From Avibacterium sp. 21-586 (lineage in GTDB: Bacteria; Pseudomonadota; Gammaproteobacteria; Enterobacterales; Pasteurellaceae), in NCBI RefSeq assembly GCF_026226775.1, contig NZ_JAKKOD010000001.1:1296501-1360500 (forward strand): DNA of 64,000 nucleotides. Reading direction: 5' to 3'. The position numbers and the translations under genes are program-made. How positions within the stretch are numbered: the stretch's first letter is position 1; each line of letters begins with the position of its first letter. This document shows positions 21,567-31,131 of this stretch, in pieces. The notes beneath the pieces are model-generated. The model was not told the origin of the DNA. It made no database searches and saw only the letters and a list, made by a program, of their open reading frames with translations.

Positions 21567-22631
21567 ATGTTTGAATTAAAAAATGATCGTTATTTGCGTG
21601 CATTATTGCGCGAACCTGTGGATATGACGCCAGTTTGGATGATGCGCCAAGCTGGGCGTTATTTGCCAGAATACAAAGCCACGCGTGCGCAAGCTGGGGA
21701 TTTTATGTCCCTTTGTCGTAATGCAGAGTTGGCTTGCGAAGTGACGCTACAACCTTTACGTCGTTATGATTTAGATGCCGCTATTTTGTTTTCTGATATT
21801 CTTACTATTCCTGATGCAATGGGACTCGGTTTGAGCTTTGGCGCAGGCGAAGGGCCTAAATTTGCGCGCCCTATAGAAGATAAAAGTGCGGTGGAAAATT
21901 TGCCAATTCCTGATCCGGAACAAGAATTGCAATATGTGATGAATGCGGTGCGTACTATTCGCCGTGAGCTCAAAGGCGAAGTGCCGTTAATCGGTTTTTC
22001 TGGCAGCCCTTGGACACTGGGCACTTATATGGTGGAAGGGGGCAGTAGTAAGGCTTTCACAAAAATCAAAAAAATGCTTTATACCGATCCAAAAACCTTG
22101 CATTTATTACTCGACAAATTAGCGGATTCCGTTGCCCTTTATCTCAATGCACAAATCAAAGCAGGGGCGCAATCGGTGATGATTTTTGATACTTGGGGCG
22201 GGGTGTTAGCCCATCGTGAATATTTGGAGTTTTCGCTGCAATATATGCGGAAAATTGTGGAAAATCTCATTCGTCATAATGAAGGACGCAAAGTGCCAGT
22301 TACCCTCTTTACTAAAGGTGGAGGATTATGGTTAGAAAATATCGCCAATACCGGTTGTGATGCAGTTGGCTTGGATTGGACGGTGGATCTTGCCGATGCG
22401 AAAAAACGTATCGGGCATAAAGTGGCACTGCAAGGTAATATGGATCCTTCCGTGCTTTATGCTCCACCAGATCGCATTGAACAAGAAGTGCGGTCGATTT
22501 TAGCGGATTTTGGTGAAGGCAGTGGCCACGTTTTCAATCTCGGACACGGTATTCATCAGGATGTGCCAGAAATCAGCCCGAAAATTTTTGTGGACGCAAT
22601 CCATCAATATTCTCAGTCTTACCATAAATAA
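21567..22631 (+). CDS. hemE: Uroporphyrinogen decarboxylase
   Basis: Decarboxylates uroporphyrinogen III to coproporphyrinogen III in haem synthesis. The 354-residue length and the N-terminal signature [15 protein letters not shown] (residues 21-35) are those of the family. A second signature, [17 protein letters not shown], lies near residue 137. The ribosome site AAAGGAA lies 9 bases ahead of the ATG. It follows nudC closely and precedes yjaG by 9 bases, the same order as in E. coli except that nfi is missing. Confidence 0.98.
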   Translation: MFELKNDRYLRALLREPVDMTPVWMMRQAGRYLPEYKATRAQAGDFMSLCRNAELACEVTLQPLRRYDLDAAILFSDILTIPDAMGLGLSFGAGEGPKFARPIEDKSAVENLPIPDPEQELQYVMNAVRTIRRELKGEVPLIGFSGSPWTLGTYMVEGGSSKAFTKIKKMLYTDPKTLHLLLDKLADSVALYLNAQIKAGAQSVMIFDTWGGVLAHREYLEFSLQYMRKIVENLIRHNEGRKVPVTLFTKGGGLWLENIANTGCDAVGLDWTVDLADAKKRIGHKVALQGNMDPSVLYAPPDRIEQEVRSILADFGEGSGHVFNLGHGIHQDVPEISPKIFVDAIHQYSQSYHK

Positions 22632-22640
22632 GGATAAACA

Positions 22641-23231
22641 ATGCGAAATCCTATTCATAAACGCTTAGAAAATTTGGCCAGTTGGCAACACCTCACTTTT
22701 ATGGCGTGCTTGTGTGAGCGAATGTTGCCGAATTTTCAGCTTTTTTGCCAAGTTACAGAACAGCCCGCGCAAAGCAGAATTTATCAAAATATTCTGAATT
22801 TAACGTGGGAATATTTAACTGTGAAAGATGCAAATATCAATTTTGATAATCAGCTTGAAAAGTTTGAGGCGATTATCCCAGATGTGAATAATTATGATTT
22901 TTATGGCGTTGTCCCTGCGATTGAAGCGTGCGAAGCACTTTCTGAATTATTACATAGCCTAATTGCGGGCGAAACCTTAGAACACGCTGTGCAAGTAAGC
23001 TTGATTTCTTTACAAACCGTTATCGGATTACTGGAAATGAATTTAGATCGAGAATTATCTGAGCAAGAACTCAAGGCAAGTGAAGAAATTGAACAAGAAT
23101 TAGATGTGCAATGGCAGATCTACCGTGCCTTGCGAGAGTGTGAGGAACGTGATATTTCGTTAATTTTAGCCCTTAAAAATGAAATTCGTGCAGAAGGAAT
23201 CTCAAATATTGGTATAGAAATTAGCCAATAA
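22641..23231 (+). CDS. yjaG: YjaG family protein (DUF416)
   Basis: A 196-residue soluble, acidic protein of the DUF416 family, whose biochemical role is not known to me. The family pattern is visible in the start RNPIHKRLENLASWQHLTFMACLCERMLPNF and in FYGVVPAIEACEALSELLHS. A ribosome site AAGGA stands before the ATG. Its position between hemE and hupA is conserved with E. coli, and together with the short gaps indicates co-transcription with hemE. Confidence 0.88.
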   Translation: MRNPIHKRLENLASWQHLTFMACLCERMLPNFQLFCQVTEQPAQSRIYQNILNLTWEYLTVKDANINFDNQLEKFEAIIPDVNNYDFYGVVPAIEACEALSELLHSLIAGETLEHAVQVSLISLQTVIGLLEMNLDRELSEQELKASEEIEQELDVQWQIYRALRECEERDISLILALKNEIRAEGISNIGIEISQ

Positions 23232-23247
23232 TGTGATTTAGATTACA
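23232..23247. promoter_or_regulatory. CRP-type site before hupA
   Basis: TGTGA-N6-TTACA differs from the CRP consensus TGTGA-N6-TCACA at one base. It starts directly after the yjaG stop and is centred about 77 bases before the predicted hupA start. Confidence 0.5.
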
Positions 23248-23281
23248 TTTTTGCGATTTACTACTTTAATTTATGCACAAC

Positions 23282-23310
23282 TTGATTTATCCTTAAGCAC
23301 GCTGTAGATA
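23282..23310 (+). promoter_or_regulatory. hupA promoter
   Basis: TTGATT (23282-23287), a 17-bp spacer and TAGATA (23305-23310) form a plausible sigma-70 promoter 85 bases before the hupA ATG. Confidence 0.5.
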
Positions 23311-23395
23311 CAGTTTTCTTATTGTCAGAGCTTGGATCTTTTATTAAAAAATTCAAGTTTTATTAATGTAATTGAAATAAAGAAGGTACTAATTT

Positions 23396-23668
23396 ATGAA
23401 CAAAACGGATTTAATTGATGCAATTGCAGGTGCAGCAGAGTTAAATAAAAAACAAGCTAAAGCGGCGTTAGAAGCAACGCTAGCTGCTATTGAAGCAAGT
23501 TTAAAAGCGGGTGATGCTGTTCAGTTAATCGGCTTTGGTACGTTTAAAGTCAGCGAACGTAAAGCACGTACAGGCCGCAATCCACAAACTGGTGCGGAAA
23601 TCAAAATCCCAGCGTCTAAAGTGCCTTCTTTCGTTGCTGGTAAAGCATTAAAAGACGCATTAAAATAA
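23396..23668 (+). CDS. hupA: DNA-binding protein HU
   Basis: A 90-residue histone-like protein that bends and compacts DNA. It has the full HU pattern: N-terminal dimerisation helices [27 protein letters not shown], then [29 protein letters not shown], which covers the DNA-binding arm with the Arg-Asn-Pro tip (residues about 61-63), and the [12 protein letters not shown] end. The ribosome site AAGAAGG is present. The hupA name rests on position after hemE-yjaG. A terminator follows within 20 bases. Confidence 0.97.
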   Translation: MNKTDLIDAIAGAAELNKKQAKAALEATLAAIEASLKAGDAVQLIGFGTFKVSERKARTGRNPQTGAEIKIPASKVPSFVAGKALKDALK

Positions 23669-23682
23669 TATTTTATACATAG

Positions 23683-23713
23683 AAAAACCCTGTTAATGAT
23701 ACAGGGTTTTTTT
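23683..23713. terminator. Bidirectional terminator after hupA
   Basis: AAAAACCCTGT / ACAGGGTTTTT forms an 11-bp stem (23683-23693 with 23701-23711) with loop TAATGAT and a seven-T run. It sits between convergent hupA and the lipoprotein operon and has A/T tracts on both sides. Confidence 0.95.
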
Positions 23714-23747
23714 ATTATCTCATTGAGAGTAATGAGGTCAACTTATT

Positions 23748-24122
23748 TTACCTTTTTCTAATTTCCCAGTGATTATTGATGTTTATAAGATAAATGCTTT
23801 TATCTTTTGCCATATAACCGCCTTTCACGGCTTCTAATAGTCGATTGTGAGGATATCTTGCAGAAAAAACTTCTGCTTTTCCCTGTTCTTCAGCTAAAAA
23901 AACATAAATAGTCAAATTTGGATCTTCAGGATCAGTCAAACGAATATCGGCAATGGAAAAAGGTTGCACACATTGCTGTTTGAGTTCTGACCAAGTATAG
24001 CCAGCAGATGGAATGCAGCCTTTTTCATCGCGCTCGGTGCCTACTAAAGGCATTGGCGAAGGGGAAGTACAGCCCATTATCAAGGCTGTACTAAGCAAGG
24101 ATAACGTGATACGTTTTTTCAT
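23748..24122 (-). CDS. Hypothetical lipoprotein
   Basis: A 124-residue exported protein. A type II signal peptide with lipobox LIMGC puts the lipidated Cys at residue 18. The mature part contains two further Cys in GCIPSAGYTWSELKQQCVQPF that could form a disulphide. I recognise no family with a known function. It is the last gene of the minus-strand run from ispF, with its start one base after the nlpD stop, so it is probably co-transcribed and may work with NlpD at the envelope. Confidence 0.8.
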   Translation of the reverse strand: MKKRITLSLLSTALIMGCTSPSPMPLVGTERDEKGCIPSAGYTWSELKQQCVQPFSIADIRLTDPEDPNLTIYVFLAEEQGKAEVFSARYPHNRLLEAVKGGYMAKDKSIYLININNHWEIRKR

Positions 24123-24123
24123 C

Positions 24124-25320
24124 TTAGCGTCTTGGTAAATAGTTTACAGGATCAACAGATTTACCTTTGTAGCGGATTTCAAAGTGAAGTTTTACGCTAT
24201 TTGTGCCAGAGCTTCCCATTTTAGCAATTTGCTGGCCCGCACGCACTTCTTGCTGATCTTTCACTAAAATACTTTCATTATGTGCATAGGCACTGAGGAA
24301 ATCATCATTATGTTTGATGATGATTAGATTTCCGTAACCGCGCAGCGCGTTTCCAGCATAAACGACACGACCAGCAGAGGCAGCATTAACTGCTTGACCA
24401 CGCGAACCGCTGATGTCGATCCCTTTGTTGCCACCATCAGAAGTGGAAAACCCTTGTACGATTTTACCACTGGTTGGCCATTGCCACGCCACATTTGATA
24501 CAGCTGGCGCTTGAGTTTGAACAGGTTTTGCCACAACTGGTGTAGTTGGGGTTACTGTTATTGGTGTTTGAGCTGTAGTTTGGACTGGTGTGCCAGTATT
24601 TGATTTGACTGGGCCAATAATTGAGCCGTCAGAGCCATATTGTGTGCCGTTAGGACCAGGGGTATAGGTTACCGCAGGCTCAACAGGTTTAGCTGGTTTT
24701 TCCGCAGGTTTTGCTGTGCTAGTGGTATTCACTGGCGTTGGCGCTGGTGCGGTTTGATTAGACACTTTTAAAGTTTGTCCCACGCTTAAGGTGTAAGGCT
24801 CAGACATATTATTCATTGCTGCAAGCTCTTTTACATCAAGTCCACAAATATAAGCGATTAAGAACATGGTATCGCCTTTGCGCACCTTATAGGTGTTCCC
24901 TTTATAAAAGCCTTTGTCGATTTTGCTGTAATCAGGTGCATTGGTTTGAGGATTACGCGGAATCTCAAAATTTTGCGAAACCTGTTGTGCCTTGACTGCT
25001 GTGTTAGTCACTGTTTTTTTCGTTTGTTGAACCACTTGGTTTGCTTGTTGCTGTACTTGAGCCGCCTGAGGTGTTTTCATTTGTGGCATCTGTACCTGCG
25101 GTGCTTGATAAGTCGGTTGTACGGTTGGAGCCGTCATTGTCGCTGGCATACTTTGTTGTTGAATTTGTGGCTCCCAAGTATTCCCTGCATTGCTATCTAC
25201 GGGCTGCATTGTGCCTGGTGGTAATGCACCATCAGCACTCTCTACAGGTGCTGGTGCGTTAGATGAACAGGCGGAGAGCATTGCTACGCTGATAGGTAAA
25301 AGTAAAAATGATTTTTTCAT
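24124..25320 (-). CDS. nlpD: Murein hydrolase activator NlpD / lipoprotein LppB
   Basis: A 398-residue outer-membrane lipoprotein that in E. coli activates the amidase AmiC during septation. The lipidated Cys is at residue 18, followed by a Gln/Pro-rich linker, a LysM domain (about 143-187) that binds peptidoglycan, a low-complexity Pro/Thr linker, and an M23-type domain (about 275-398). The M23 zinc ligands are degenerate: NKGIDI replaces HxGxD, and KLHFEIR replaces HLHFEIR, so the domain should be a non-enzymatic activator, as in the E. coli protein. Unlike E. coli, no rpoS or pcm neighbours it. Confidence 0.93.
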   Translation of the reverse strand: MKKSFLLLPISVAMLSACSSNAPAPVESADGALPPGTMQPVDSNAGNTWEPQIQQQSMPATMTAPTVQPTYQAPQVQMPQMKTPQAAQVQQQANQVVQQTKKTVTNTAVKAQQVSQNFEIPRNPQTNAPDYSKIDKGFYKGNTYKVRKGDTMFLIAYICGLDVKELAAMNNMSEPYTLSVGQTLKVSNQTAPAPTPVNTTSTAKPAEKPAKPVEPAVTYTPGPNGTQYGSDGSIIGPVKSNTGTPVQTTAQTPITVTPTTPVVAKPVQTQAPAVSNVAWQWPTSGKIVQGFSTSDGGNKGIDISGSRGQAVNAASAGRVVYAGNALRGYGNLIIIKHNDDFLSAYAHNESILVKDQQEVRAGQQIAKMGSSGTNSVKLHFEIRYKGKSVDPVNYLPRR

Positions 25321-25333
25321 TGGAGTTCCTCTA

Positions 25334-25522
25334 TTAATTCATTGATTCTGGCATAGGTTGTTTTTCAATAATTGGTTGCCATTGGGCATCTTCCGTTGCC
25401 CCAGTGCCAAGCACCGGCTGCATCATTCCAGGGGGAAGGGCATTTTCATCTTTCTGTTGTGGTTGTGATGAACAAGCACTTAACAGAGAAAAGCAAACAA
25501 ATAAGATTAAAAATTTCTGCAT
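25334..25522 (-). CDS. Small lipoprotein related to the NlpD N-terminus
   Basis: A 62-residue lipoprotein with signal peptide MQKFLILFVCFSLLSAC and lipidated Cys17. The mature part, ALPPGMMQPV...WQPIIEKQPMPESM, lines up along its whole length with residues 32-62 of the adjacent NlpD (ALPPGTMQPV...WEPQIQQQSMPATM), and the signal-peptide ends are both LSACSS. It looks like a partial tandem duplication of the nlpD start. I chose the ATG at 25520-25522 because it gives the signal peptide; the longer frame overlaps yqaA. An uptake sequence sits between yqaA and this start. Confidence 0.8.
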   Translation of the reverse strand: MQKFLILFVCFSLLSACSSQPQQKDENALPPGMMQPVLGTGATEDAQWQPIIEKQPMPESMN

Positions 25523-25536
25523 TTTTGACCGCACTT

Positions 25537-26118
25537 TTATTTGAAAATGAAATAAATGATCACAGCAATAAGCACCACTGCCCAACCAATCCATTCAATA
25601 GATTGGCGTAATTTATGGGCAAATTTCTCACCGCCCCAAGCGGCTAATTTTGCGACTAAAATAAAGCGTGCCGCACGCGAGATAGCGGAAGTTAGCAAAA
25701 ATGGCAAAAATACCATTTGCATCACGCCCGCGCAAATGGTGAAAATTTTATAGGGGATCGGTGAAAATCCCGCAATAAACACCACCAAAATGCCCCATTG
25801 TTTAAACCACGACATTGCTGTGTCTAAGTGGCCTTGATAGCCCCATTTTACGATATATTCTTGAATATAATCAAAGGCATAGTAACCCAAGCCATAACCC
25901 ACCACACCGCCGAGCGCGGAAGCAATGGCGGTATAAATTCCTAACTTTAACGCCTGTTTTGGACGTTTCATTGCCATTGGCACAAGCATTACATCAGTGG
26001 GAACGGGAAAAAAAATGGATTCGATAAAGCTGGTAAACATTAACCACGCGGTGGCATAGCGATGCGCCGACCACTGCATCACTTTATCGTACATCGCACT
26101 AAATATTTTCAATGGCAT
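25537..26118 (-). CDS. yqaA: YqaA family membrane protein (DedA/VTT-like)
   Basis: About 193 residues with five hydrophobic segments. It carries the pattern of the YqaA/DedA group: SFIESIFFPVPTDVMLVPM, a Gly-rich segment ASALGGVVGYGLGYYAF, and FIAGFSPIPYKIFTICAGV, which includes the conserved loop near the second membrane hairpin. DedA-type proteins act as lipid flippases or in membrane homeostasis; the role of this subfamily is unclear. The start is uncertain: the ATG at 26118 has GAGGG too close (1 base), and a TTG at 26136 is in frame but lacks a ribosome site. Confidence 0.85.
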   Translation of the reverse strand: MPLKIFSAMYDKVMQWSAHRYATAWLMFTSFIESIFFPVPTDVMLVPMAMKRPKQALKLGIYTAIASALGGVVGYGLGYYAFDYIQEYIVKWGYQGHLDTAMSWFKQWGILVVFIAGFSPIPYKIFTICAGVMQMVFLPFLLTSAISRAARFILVAKLAAWGGEKFAHKLRQSIEWIGWAVVLIAVIIYFIFK

Positions 26119-26145
26119 ACCCTCAATTATTTGCAAAGCGAAATA

Positions 26146-26886
26146 TTATTCACTTTTTAACCAATCTTGTAAAGATTGAAGTGAATGATATGCCGTCATA
26201 TCTGCTTGAATTGGCGTGATCGAAACATAGCCATTTTTCACCGCGTGAAAATCCGTGCCTTGTTGCTCATTTTCCGCCAAGCCAGCGGGACCAATCCAGT
26301 AAATGGTGTCGCCACGGGGATCTTGTTGTTTAATCACTTCCGCTGCCGCGGCCCGATAGCCTAAATGGCAAACTTTGATGCCTTTAATTTCTTCATAAGG
26401 CAAATCTGGCACGTTAATATTAATGATTTCGCGACTTTTCAGTAACTGATTATGCAATTTCGGCACAAGTTCGCACACAATGCGTGCAGCGGTTTCATAA
26501 TGCTGACGCCCATCAAGGGATACCGCAATGGCAGGCAAGCCAAGGTGACGACCTTCAAAGGCAGCTGCAACCGTCCCTGAATAAAGCACATCATCGCCTA
26601 AATTTACCCCAGCGTTAATACCGGATACGACTAAATCAATTTGCCCTGAAAGAAAACCGTTTAACGCCAAATGCACGCAATCTGCAGGCGTACCATTAAT
26701 GCAGTAATTTCCATTGTCTAATTTCATTGGGCGTAACGGCTCCACTAAGGTGAGCGAGCTGGACGCCGCGCTGCGATTACGATCCGGCGCAACCACGGTA
26801 ACTTGGGCAATTTTACGCAATTCTTTGGCAAGCGCTTTAATGCCTTCGGCGTGAATGCCGTCATCATTTGAAAGTAAAATATTCAT
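26146..26886 (-). CDS. surE: 5'/3'-nucleotidase SurE
   Basis: A 246-residue metal-dependent phosphatase acting on nucleoside monophosphates. The start [15 protein letters not shown] includes the metal-binding Asp8/Asp9 of the family motif NDDG. Other conserved pieces are [26 protein letters not shown] and [23 protein letters not shown]. It lies 8 bases after truD, so both are on one message. Order truD-surE is as in E. coli; the isoaspartyl methyltransferase gene pcm that follows surE there is missing. Confidence 0.97.
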   Translation of the reverse strand: MNILLSNDDGIHAEGIKALAKELRKIAQVTVVAPDRNRSAASSSLTLVEPLRPMKLDNGNYCINGTPADCVHLALNGFLSGQIDLVVSGINAGVNLGDDVLYSGTVAAAFEGRHLGLPAIAVSLDGRQHYETAARIVCELVPKLHNQLLKSREIININVPDLPYEEIKGIKVCHLGYRAAAAEVIKQQDPRGDTIYWIGPAGLAENEQQGTDFHAVKNGYVSITPIQADMTAYHSLQSLQDWLKSE

Positions 26887-26894
26887 TGCATTTC

Positions 26895-27902
26895 CTATTC
26901 AATAATCTGTACTAATTCGCGAACGAGTGCCGTGGCATAACTGCCAGACGGCAGATAAAACGCCAGTTTTAGCCCTTCGGGTAAAAATTCCCAACGCAAA
27001 TGCTGTGCTTGCATTAAGAGTGGGCGGCGGCTTGGTTTCATTCGTTCTTTTTGCATTAAATTTAAAATATCTTGATGTTGCTGCACAATCGTCATTTCGC
27101 GCGGATTGGCAGACTGAATGCTTTCCCCAACTAAAGGTGCGGTAAGCAAAATATCTTGATTTTCTAACCGCTGTTTTAAGGCGTTTAAATCTTCCTTTTC
27201 ATCGACTTGAAACCAACTGTGCGAACCGTTGAGCTGCACAATGTCGCCCAGTAAAATTTGCTGTGTAAGCTGTGCTTGAATGCGATCGGACACCACCAAA
27301 TTAAACATTTCACTGCGTGCAGCGGAAAGATAAAAACTCCGTTTTTTGCGATCTTTTACCTTAATTTCGCCTTTCGCCCAACGCATAGCTTGGGTGAGAT
27401 TATGCCCATCGCGGCTAAAACGTTGTTCTGTAAAATAATTAGGAAACCCGAAATTTTTCAGATTTTCCAACCGCACTTTGAGATCGTCTGTTTCTTTCGC
27501 ATCACGCAGTAAAATCTCAAAATGATTGCCATCTAGGCTGCCCGTACGAATTTTGCGGTTATGTCGTGTTACATTGAGGATTTCCACGCCCTCTAGCTGA
27601 AACTGGCTGAAATCAGGCGTAGGCTGGCCAGCCATATGTAAGCAGAACCACTGTTCAGTGACAGCCTTGCGATCTTTTAATCCAGCATAACTCATATTGC
27701 GTGCTGAAATGCCCGCAAACTCGGCTAATTTTTCACCGACAAACAGCGTGTTGGCATCGGTTTTTCGCACATAAAGGGCAACAAATTCCCCTTCGCCTGC
27801 CATTTCATAGCCTAATTCTTCTTTGACAATAAAATCCGCACATTCTGCTTTTAAGCGTGCTTGCTGTGTGGGTTGTGATTGTAAAAACGCTAATTCTTGC
27901 AT
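26895..27902 (-). CDS. truD: tRNA pseudouridine(13) synthase
   Basis: Makes pseudouridine at position 13 of tRNA-Glu. The product is 335 residues. The catalytic Asp77 stands in [14 protein letters not shown], and the TruD motif RxNHFxIxLR appears as [29 protein letters not shown] and SAARSEMFN are also family signatures. It begins one base after the ispF stop, so translation of the two is probably coupled. Confidence 0.96.
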   Translation of the reverse strand: MQELAFLQSQPTQQARLKAECADFIVKEELGYEMAGEGEFVALYVRKTDANTLFVGEKLAEFAGISARNMSYAGLKDRKAVTEQWFCLHMAGQPTPDFSQFQLEGVEILNVTRHNRKIRTGSLDGNHFEILLRDAKETDDLKVRLENLKNFGFPNYFTEQRFSRDGHNLTQAMRWAKGEIKVKDRKKRSFYLSAARSEMFNLVVSDRIQAQLTQQILLGDIVQLNGSHSWFQVDEKEDLNALKQRLENQDILLTAPLVGESIQSANPREMTIVQQHQDILNLMQKERMKPSRRPLLMQAQHLRWEFLPEGLKLAFYLPSGSYATALVRELVQIIE

Positions 27903-27903
27903 T

Positions 27904-28380
27904 TTAAGCCTTCACCAAAAGTGCTACCGCTTCACACGCGATTCCTTCACCACGCCCGGTAAAACCGAGCTTTTCGCTCGTGGTAGCTTTCACGTTCACC
28001 TGTTCCACATCGCAATCTAACACCTGTGCAATGGCCGCGCGCATATTATCAATATGTGGACGCATTTTCGGTGCTTGCGCAATAATGGTCATGTCCACAT
28101 TGCCAATTTTGTAGCCCTTGCCTTGCACTTGACGATAAGCCTCTTGCAGTAACCCTTTGCTGTCCGCCCCTTTATATTGCGGATCGGTGTCTGGGAATAA
28201 TTTACCAATATCCCCCAGCGCCACTGCACCTAACAAGGCATCTGTTAACGCGTGCAACGCCACATCACCATCACTATGCGCCAGTAAACCTTTCTCATAA
28301 GGCACAGCCACCCCGCCAATCATAATAGGCCCTTTACCGCCAAAGGCGTGCACATCAAATCCATGCCCAATTCGTATCAT
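27904..28380 (-). CDS. ispF: 2-C-methyl-D-erythritol 2,4-cyclodiphosphate synthase
   Basis: Makes the cyclic diphosphate intermediate of the non-mevalonate isoprenoid pathway. The product is 158 residues. Zinc ligands Asp9 and His11 (GFDVH) and His43 are in place, as are [20 protein letters not shown] and the C-terminal [28 protein letters not shown]. It is the first gene of the minus-strand run. ispD, which usually precedes ispF, is absent, so the two steps are encoded apart in this genome. Confidence 0.98.
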   Translation of the reverse strand: MIRIGHGFDVHAFGGKGPIMIGGVAVPYEKGLLAHSDGDVALHALTDALLGAVALGDIGKLFPDTDPQYKGADSKGLLQEAYRQVQGKGYKIGNVDMTIIAQAPKMRPHIDNMRAAIAQVLDCDVEQVNVKATTSEKLGFTGRGEGIACEAVALLVKA

Positions 28381-28569
28381 AGTCTTTCCTAATCGCTGAT
28401 GAAAAATAGTGCAAGATTATAGCATCACAAGCCCTATTCAAAAATGGATAATTTAAGTGCGGTGGGATTTTTGTGAGTTTTTTACTGCATTTTTATTCAC
28501 TTATTATATTTACTTCTTAGAAAAATCCTTTACTGTATAACAGATAAAATTGCTGTATGGAGAGAACTA

Positions 28570-29574
28570 ATGAAATACCTCCCCCTTATTCCCGGTTTAT
28601 TATTGACCCTTTTAATTAGCGTGCTGGCGAGCTGGGTTGCGCAAACTCAACTGGCGGTGCAGTGGCATATTAGCGCCTTGACCTTAGCCATTGTGTTGGG
28701 GATTTTGGGCGGTAATACCTTTTATCCTTATATTGAGCTACAAATGAAAGCTGGCGTGTTGTTTGCGAAAGGGATTTTACTGCGTTGCGGTATTGTGTTG
28801 TTTGGCTTTCGTTTAACTTTTCAGGATATTAGCCAAGTGGGATTGAGTGCGCTGTTTGCAGATGCTACCGTGCTGATTTTAACTTTTTTGCTCACTTGTT
28901 GGGTGGGGATTAAGTGGCTGAAGATTGATCGTCAAATTGTACAACTCACCGCCGCAGGTTGTAGCATTTGTGGGGCGGCGGCGATTATGGCCACTGAACC
29001 GATTGTAAAAGCGCCGTCTTATAAAGTCTCAGTGGCGGTAGCGTTGATCGTGATTTTTGGCACACTGAGTATGTTTCTTTACCCTATGTTATATCCTTAT
29101 TTGCAAGCCTATTTGCCTGATCAGGCGTTTGGTATTTATATTGGTTCTACTGTCCACGAAGTAGCACAAGTTTATGCGGCTGGAGCGAATCTTGGTTTAC
29201 AAGTCGCGGACACTGCGGTAATTTCTAAAATGTTGCGTGTGATGATGCTTGCACCGCTTTTGCTTGCGTTGTCCTATTTTTTACGTAGGGAAAGTGGCGA
29301 AAAACAAGGTAAAATCGTGATTCCTTATTTTGCTTTATTATTTATTGGCGTGGCAATCTTCAATTCTTTCAATCTATTACCGCAAGTGGTTGTGAATTTT
29401 TTGGTTCAGCTTGATAGCGTTTTATTAATGATGGTAATGACAGCATTAGGACTTACCACCAATATTAACTCGCTCAAACAAGCAGGAACAAAACCGCTAT
29501 TATTAGGCGCGATCATTTGGATTTGGTTAATGGTGGGGGGATTGGCAATTAACTTGTTAGCTGCACAAATTTAA
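28570..29574 (+). CDS. yeiH: YeiH family putative exporter (UPF0324)
   Basis: A 334-residue integral membrane protein with about ten helices. Family marks include LRCGIVLFGFRLTFQDI, the AAGCSICGAAAIMA segment near residue 137, and STVHEVAQVYAAG near residue 193. The E. coli relative is a putative sulphate exporter of unproven substrate. It has GGAG before the ATG, is divergent from ispF across a 189-base gap with no clear operator, and ends at its own terminator. Confidence 0.9.
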   Translation: MKYLPLIPGLLLTLLISVLASWVAQTQLAVQWHISALTLAIVLGILGGNTFYPYIELQMKAGVLFAKGILLRCGIVLFGFRLTFQDISQVGLSALFADATVLILTFLLTCWVGIKWLKIDRQIVQLTAAGCSICGAAAIMATEPIVKAPSYKVSVAVALIVIFGTLSMFLYPMLYPYLQAYLPDQAFGIYIGSTVHEVAQVYAAGANLGLQVADTAVISKMLRVMMLAPLLLALSYFLRRESGEKQGKIVIPYFALLFIGVAIFNSFNLLPQVVVNFLVQLDSVLLMMVMTALGLTTNINSLKQAGTKPLLLGAIIWIWLMVGGLAINLLAAQI

Positions 29575-29591
29575 TTTATGAGTATAAAAAC

Positions 29592-29619
29592 AAGGCGTTT
29601 AAAAAACGCCTTATTTTTT
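29592..29619. terminator. Bidirectional terminator between yeiH and the ABC operon
   Basis: AAGGCGTT / AACGCCTT (29592-29599 with 29605-29612) with an A-rich loop and T-runs on either side. It serves yeiH on the plus strand and probably the ABC transporter operon on the minus strand. Confidence 0.9.
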
Positions 29620-29655
29620 ACCGCACTTTTCCAATACATTTGTATTGAAATTGTA

Positions 29656-30405
29656 TTATTCTGCCTTTAAGCGATGTAAAAAGGCTTTGGTGCGTTCGTG
29701 TTTTGGATGTGCGAATAATTTTTGTGGGGAGCCTTGTTCGACAATCACGCCACCGTCCATTACCACAACCACATCTGCAACATCTAATGCAAATTTAATC
29801 TCGTGCGTTACCACCACCATCGTCCAGCCCTCATTGGCGAGTTCTTTCATCGTGTTTAATACATCTTGCACTAATTCTGGATCAAGTGCAGAAGTGGGTT
29901 CATCAAACAGCATTAGTTCAGGCTGAATTGCAAGGGCGCGAGCAATGCCAACGCGTTGTTGCTGACCGCCTGAAAGTTGGTAAGGATAAAGATCTTTCTT
30001 ATCTAACAAGCCCACTTTAGCAAGCAATGCTTCCGCTTCTTGACGAACGATTTTTGGATCGCGTTTTTGCACCTGCATAGGGCCTTCCATAATATTTTCC
30101 AAGGCAGTTTTGTGGGGGAATAGGTTGTATTGTTGGAACACCATTCCTGATTTACGGCGCAATGGCAAAATATTTTTGTTAATGCTTGGGTTGGCAAAAT
30201 CCACTTTAAGTGGATCTTTTTGCTGAAATTCAATGGTACCTTGTTCAGGTAATTCTAAGGCATTCAAACAACGTAAAAAGGTGGTTTTGCCCGAACCAGA
30301 AGGGCCAAGAATCACCACCACTTCGCCTTTGTGAATATCAAGGTCAATCCCTTTTAAAACAGGATTATCGCCAAAGGTTTTATGAATATTGCGTACTTTA
30401 ATCAT
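29656..30405 (-). CDS. Polar amino-acid ABC transporter ATPase (cystine-type)
   Basis: A 249-residue ATPase. Walker [10 protein letters not shown] lies near residues 34-42, the signature [15 protein letters not shown] near 144-158, and Walker [14 protein letters not shown] near 164-176. The [13 protein letters not shown] stretch is characteristic of the polar amino-acid (GlnQ/TcyN) group. It is the last gene of a three-gene operon with a permease and a binding protein. Cystine is the most likely substrate by resemblance of the binding protein to E. coli TcyJ, but other amino acids are possible. Confidence 0.93.
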   Translation of the reverse strand: MIKVRNIHKTFGDNPVLKGIDLDIHKGEVVVILGPSGSGKTTFLRCLNALELPEQGTIEFQQKDPLKVDFANPSINKNILPLRRKSGMVFQQYNLFPHKTALENIMEGPMQVQKRDPKIVRQEAEALLAKVGLLDKKDLYPYQLSGGQQQRVGIARALAIQPELMLFDEPTSALDPELVQDVLNTMKELANEGWTMVVVTHEIKFALDVADVVVVMDGGVIVEQGSPQKLFAHPKHERTKAFLHRLKAE

Positions 30406-30414
30406 TGCCTTCCC

Positions 30415-31131
30415 CTATCGTGCCACATAGCGATCTAAACGTTTTTCTACCCGCGCTTGAATAATAAACAGCACAAAACAGAAACACCAATACACCAATC
30501 CTGCCTCAATATACACAGGTAAGAAATCGTAAGATGAATTCGCAATTTGCTGTGCTACGCGGAACATTTCTGTTACGGTCACCACTGAAGCTAAAGAGGT
30601 ATCCTTAAACAAGCCGATAAAGCTATTGCTCAATGGCGGAACGGCAACACGAAAGGCTTGCGGTGCAATAATTCGGCGGAAGGTTTGCATATAGGTCATA
30701 CCAATGGTGTAACCTGCTTCCCATTGCCCTTTCGGTACGGATTGAATTGCTGCACGCACGGTTTCTGAACCGTAAGCACCCACATTCAGAGAAAAACCAA
30801 TAATTGCCGCAGGAATGGGATCAATAAACACACCCAGTGCAGGCAAGCCGTAAAACACCACGGAAATTTGCACCAACATTGGCGTACCACGAATAATCGA
30901 AATATAGATTTTCGCAATCGCCAAAAAAATACGATGCAACCAGCCGTTTACAGGGGTAACGCGTAGTAACGCCACACCCACTGCGATAATCATTCCCAAA
31001 AAGAAAGATACAACAGCAAGCGGTATTGAAACCAATACCGCCGCTTTAACCATTGGGATAAACCCGTTTATTACCAGCTCTGCACGAGCATCAGTCATAA
31101 AGGGTAAGGAAGCTAAGAAATTATTTAACAC
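30415..31131 (-). CDS. Polar amino-acid ABC transporter permease
   Basis: A 238-residue HisM/GlnP-type permease with about five helices. The family EAA loop is present as EAGYTIGMTYMQTFRRIIAPQA, and IRGTPMLVQ is typical of amino-acid permeases. I chose the GTG at 31129-31131 because AAAGGA lies 6 bases upstream. The longer frame to 31158 also starts with GTG but has no ribosome site. The chosen start overlaps the binding-protein gene by 11 bases, indicating translational coupling. Confidence 0.9.
   Translation of the reverse strand: MLNNFLASLPFMTDARAELVINGFIPMVKAAVLVSIPLAVVSFFLGMIIAVGVALLRVTPVNGWLHRIFLAIAKIYISIIRGTPMLVQISVVFYGLPALGVFIDPIPAAIIGFSLNVGAYGSETVRAAIQSVPKGQWEAGYTIGMTYMQTFRRIIAPQAFRVAVPPLSNSFIGLFKDTSLASVVTVTEMFRVAQQIANSSYDFLPVYIEAGLVYWCFCFVLFIIQARVEKRLDRYVAR

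Noticed and set aside
24124-25320. An active M23 peptidase
   Set aside because: The zinc ligands are replaced (Asn for His in the first motif, Lys for the first His of HxH), so it is an NlpD-type activator, not an enzyme.
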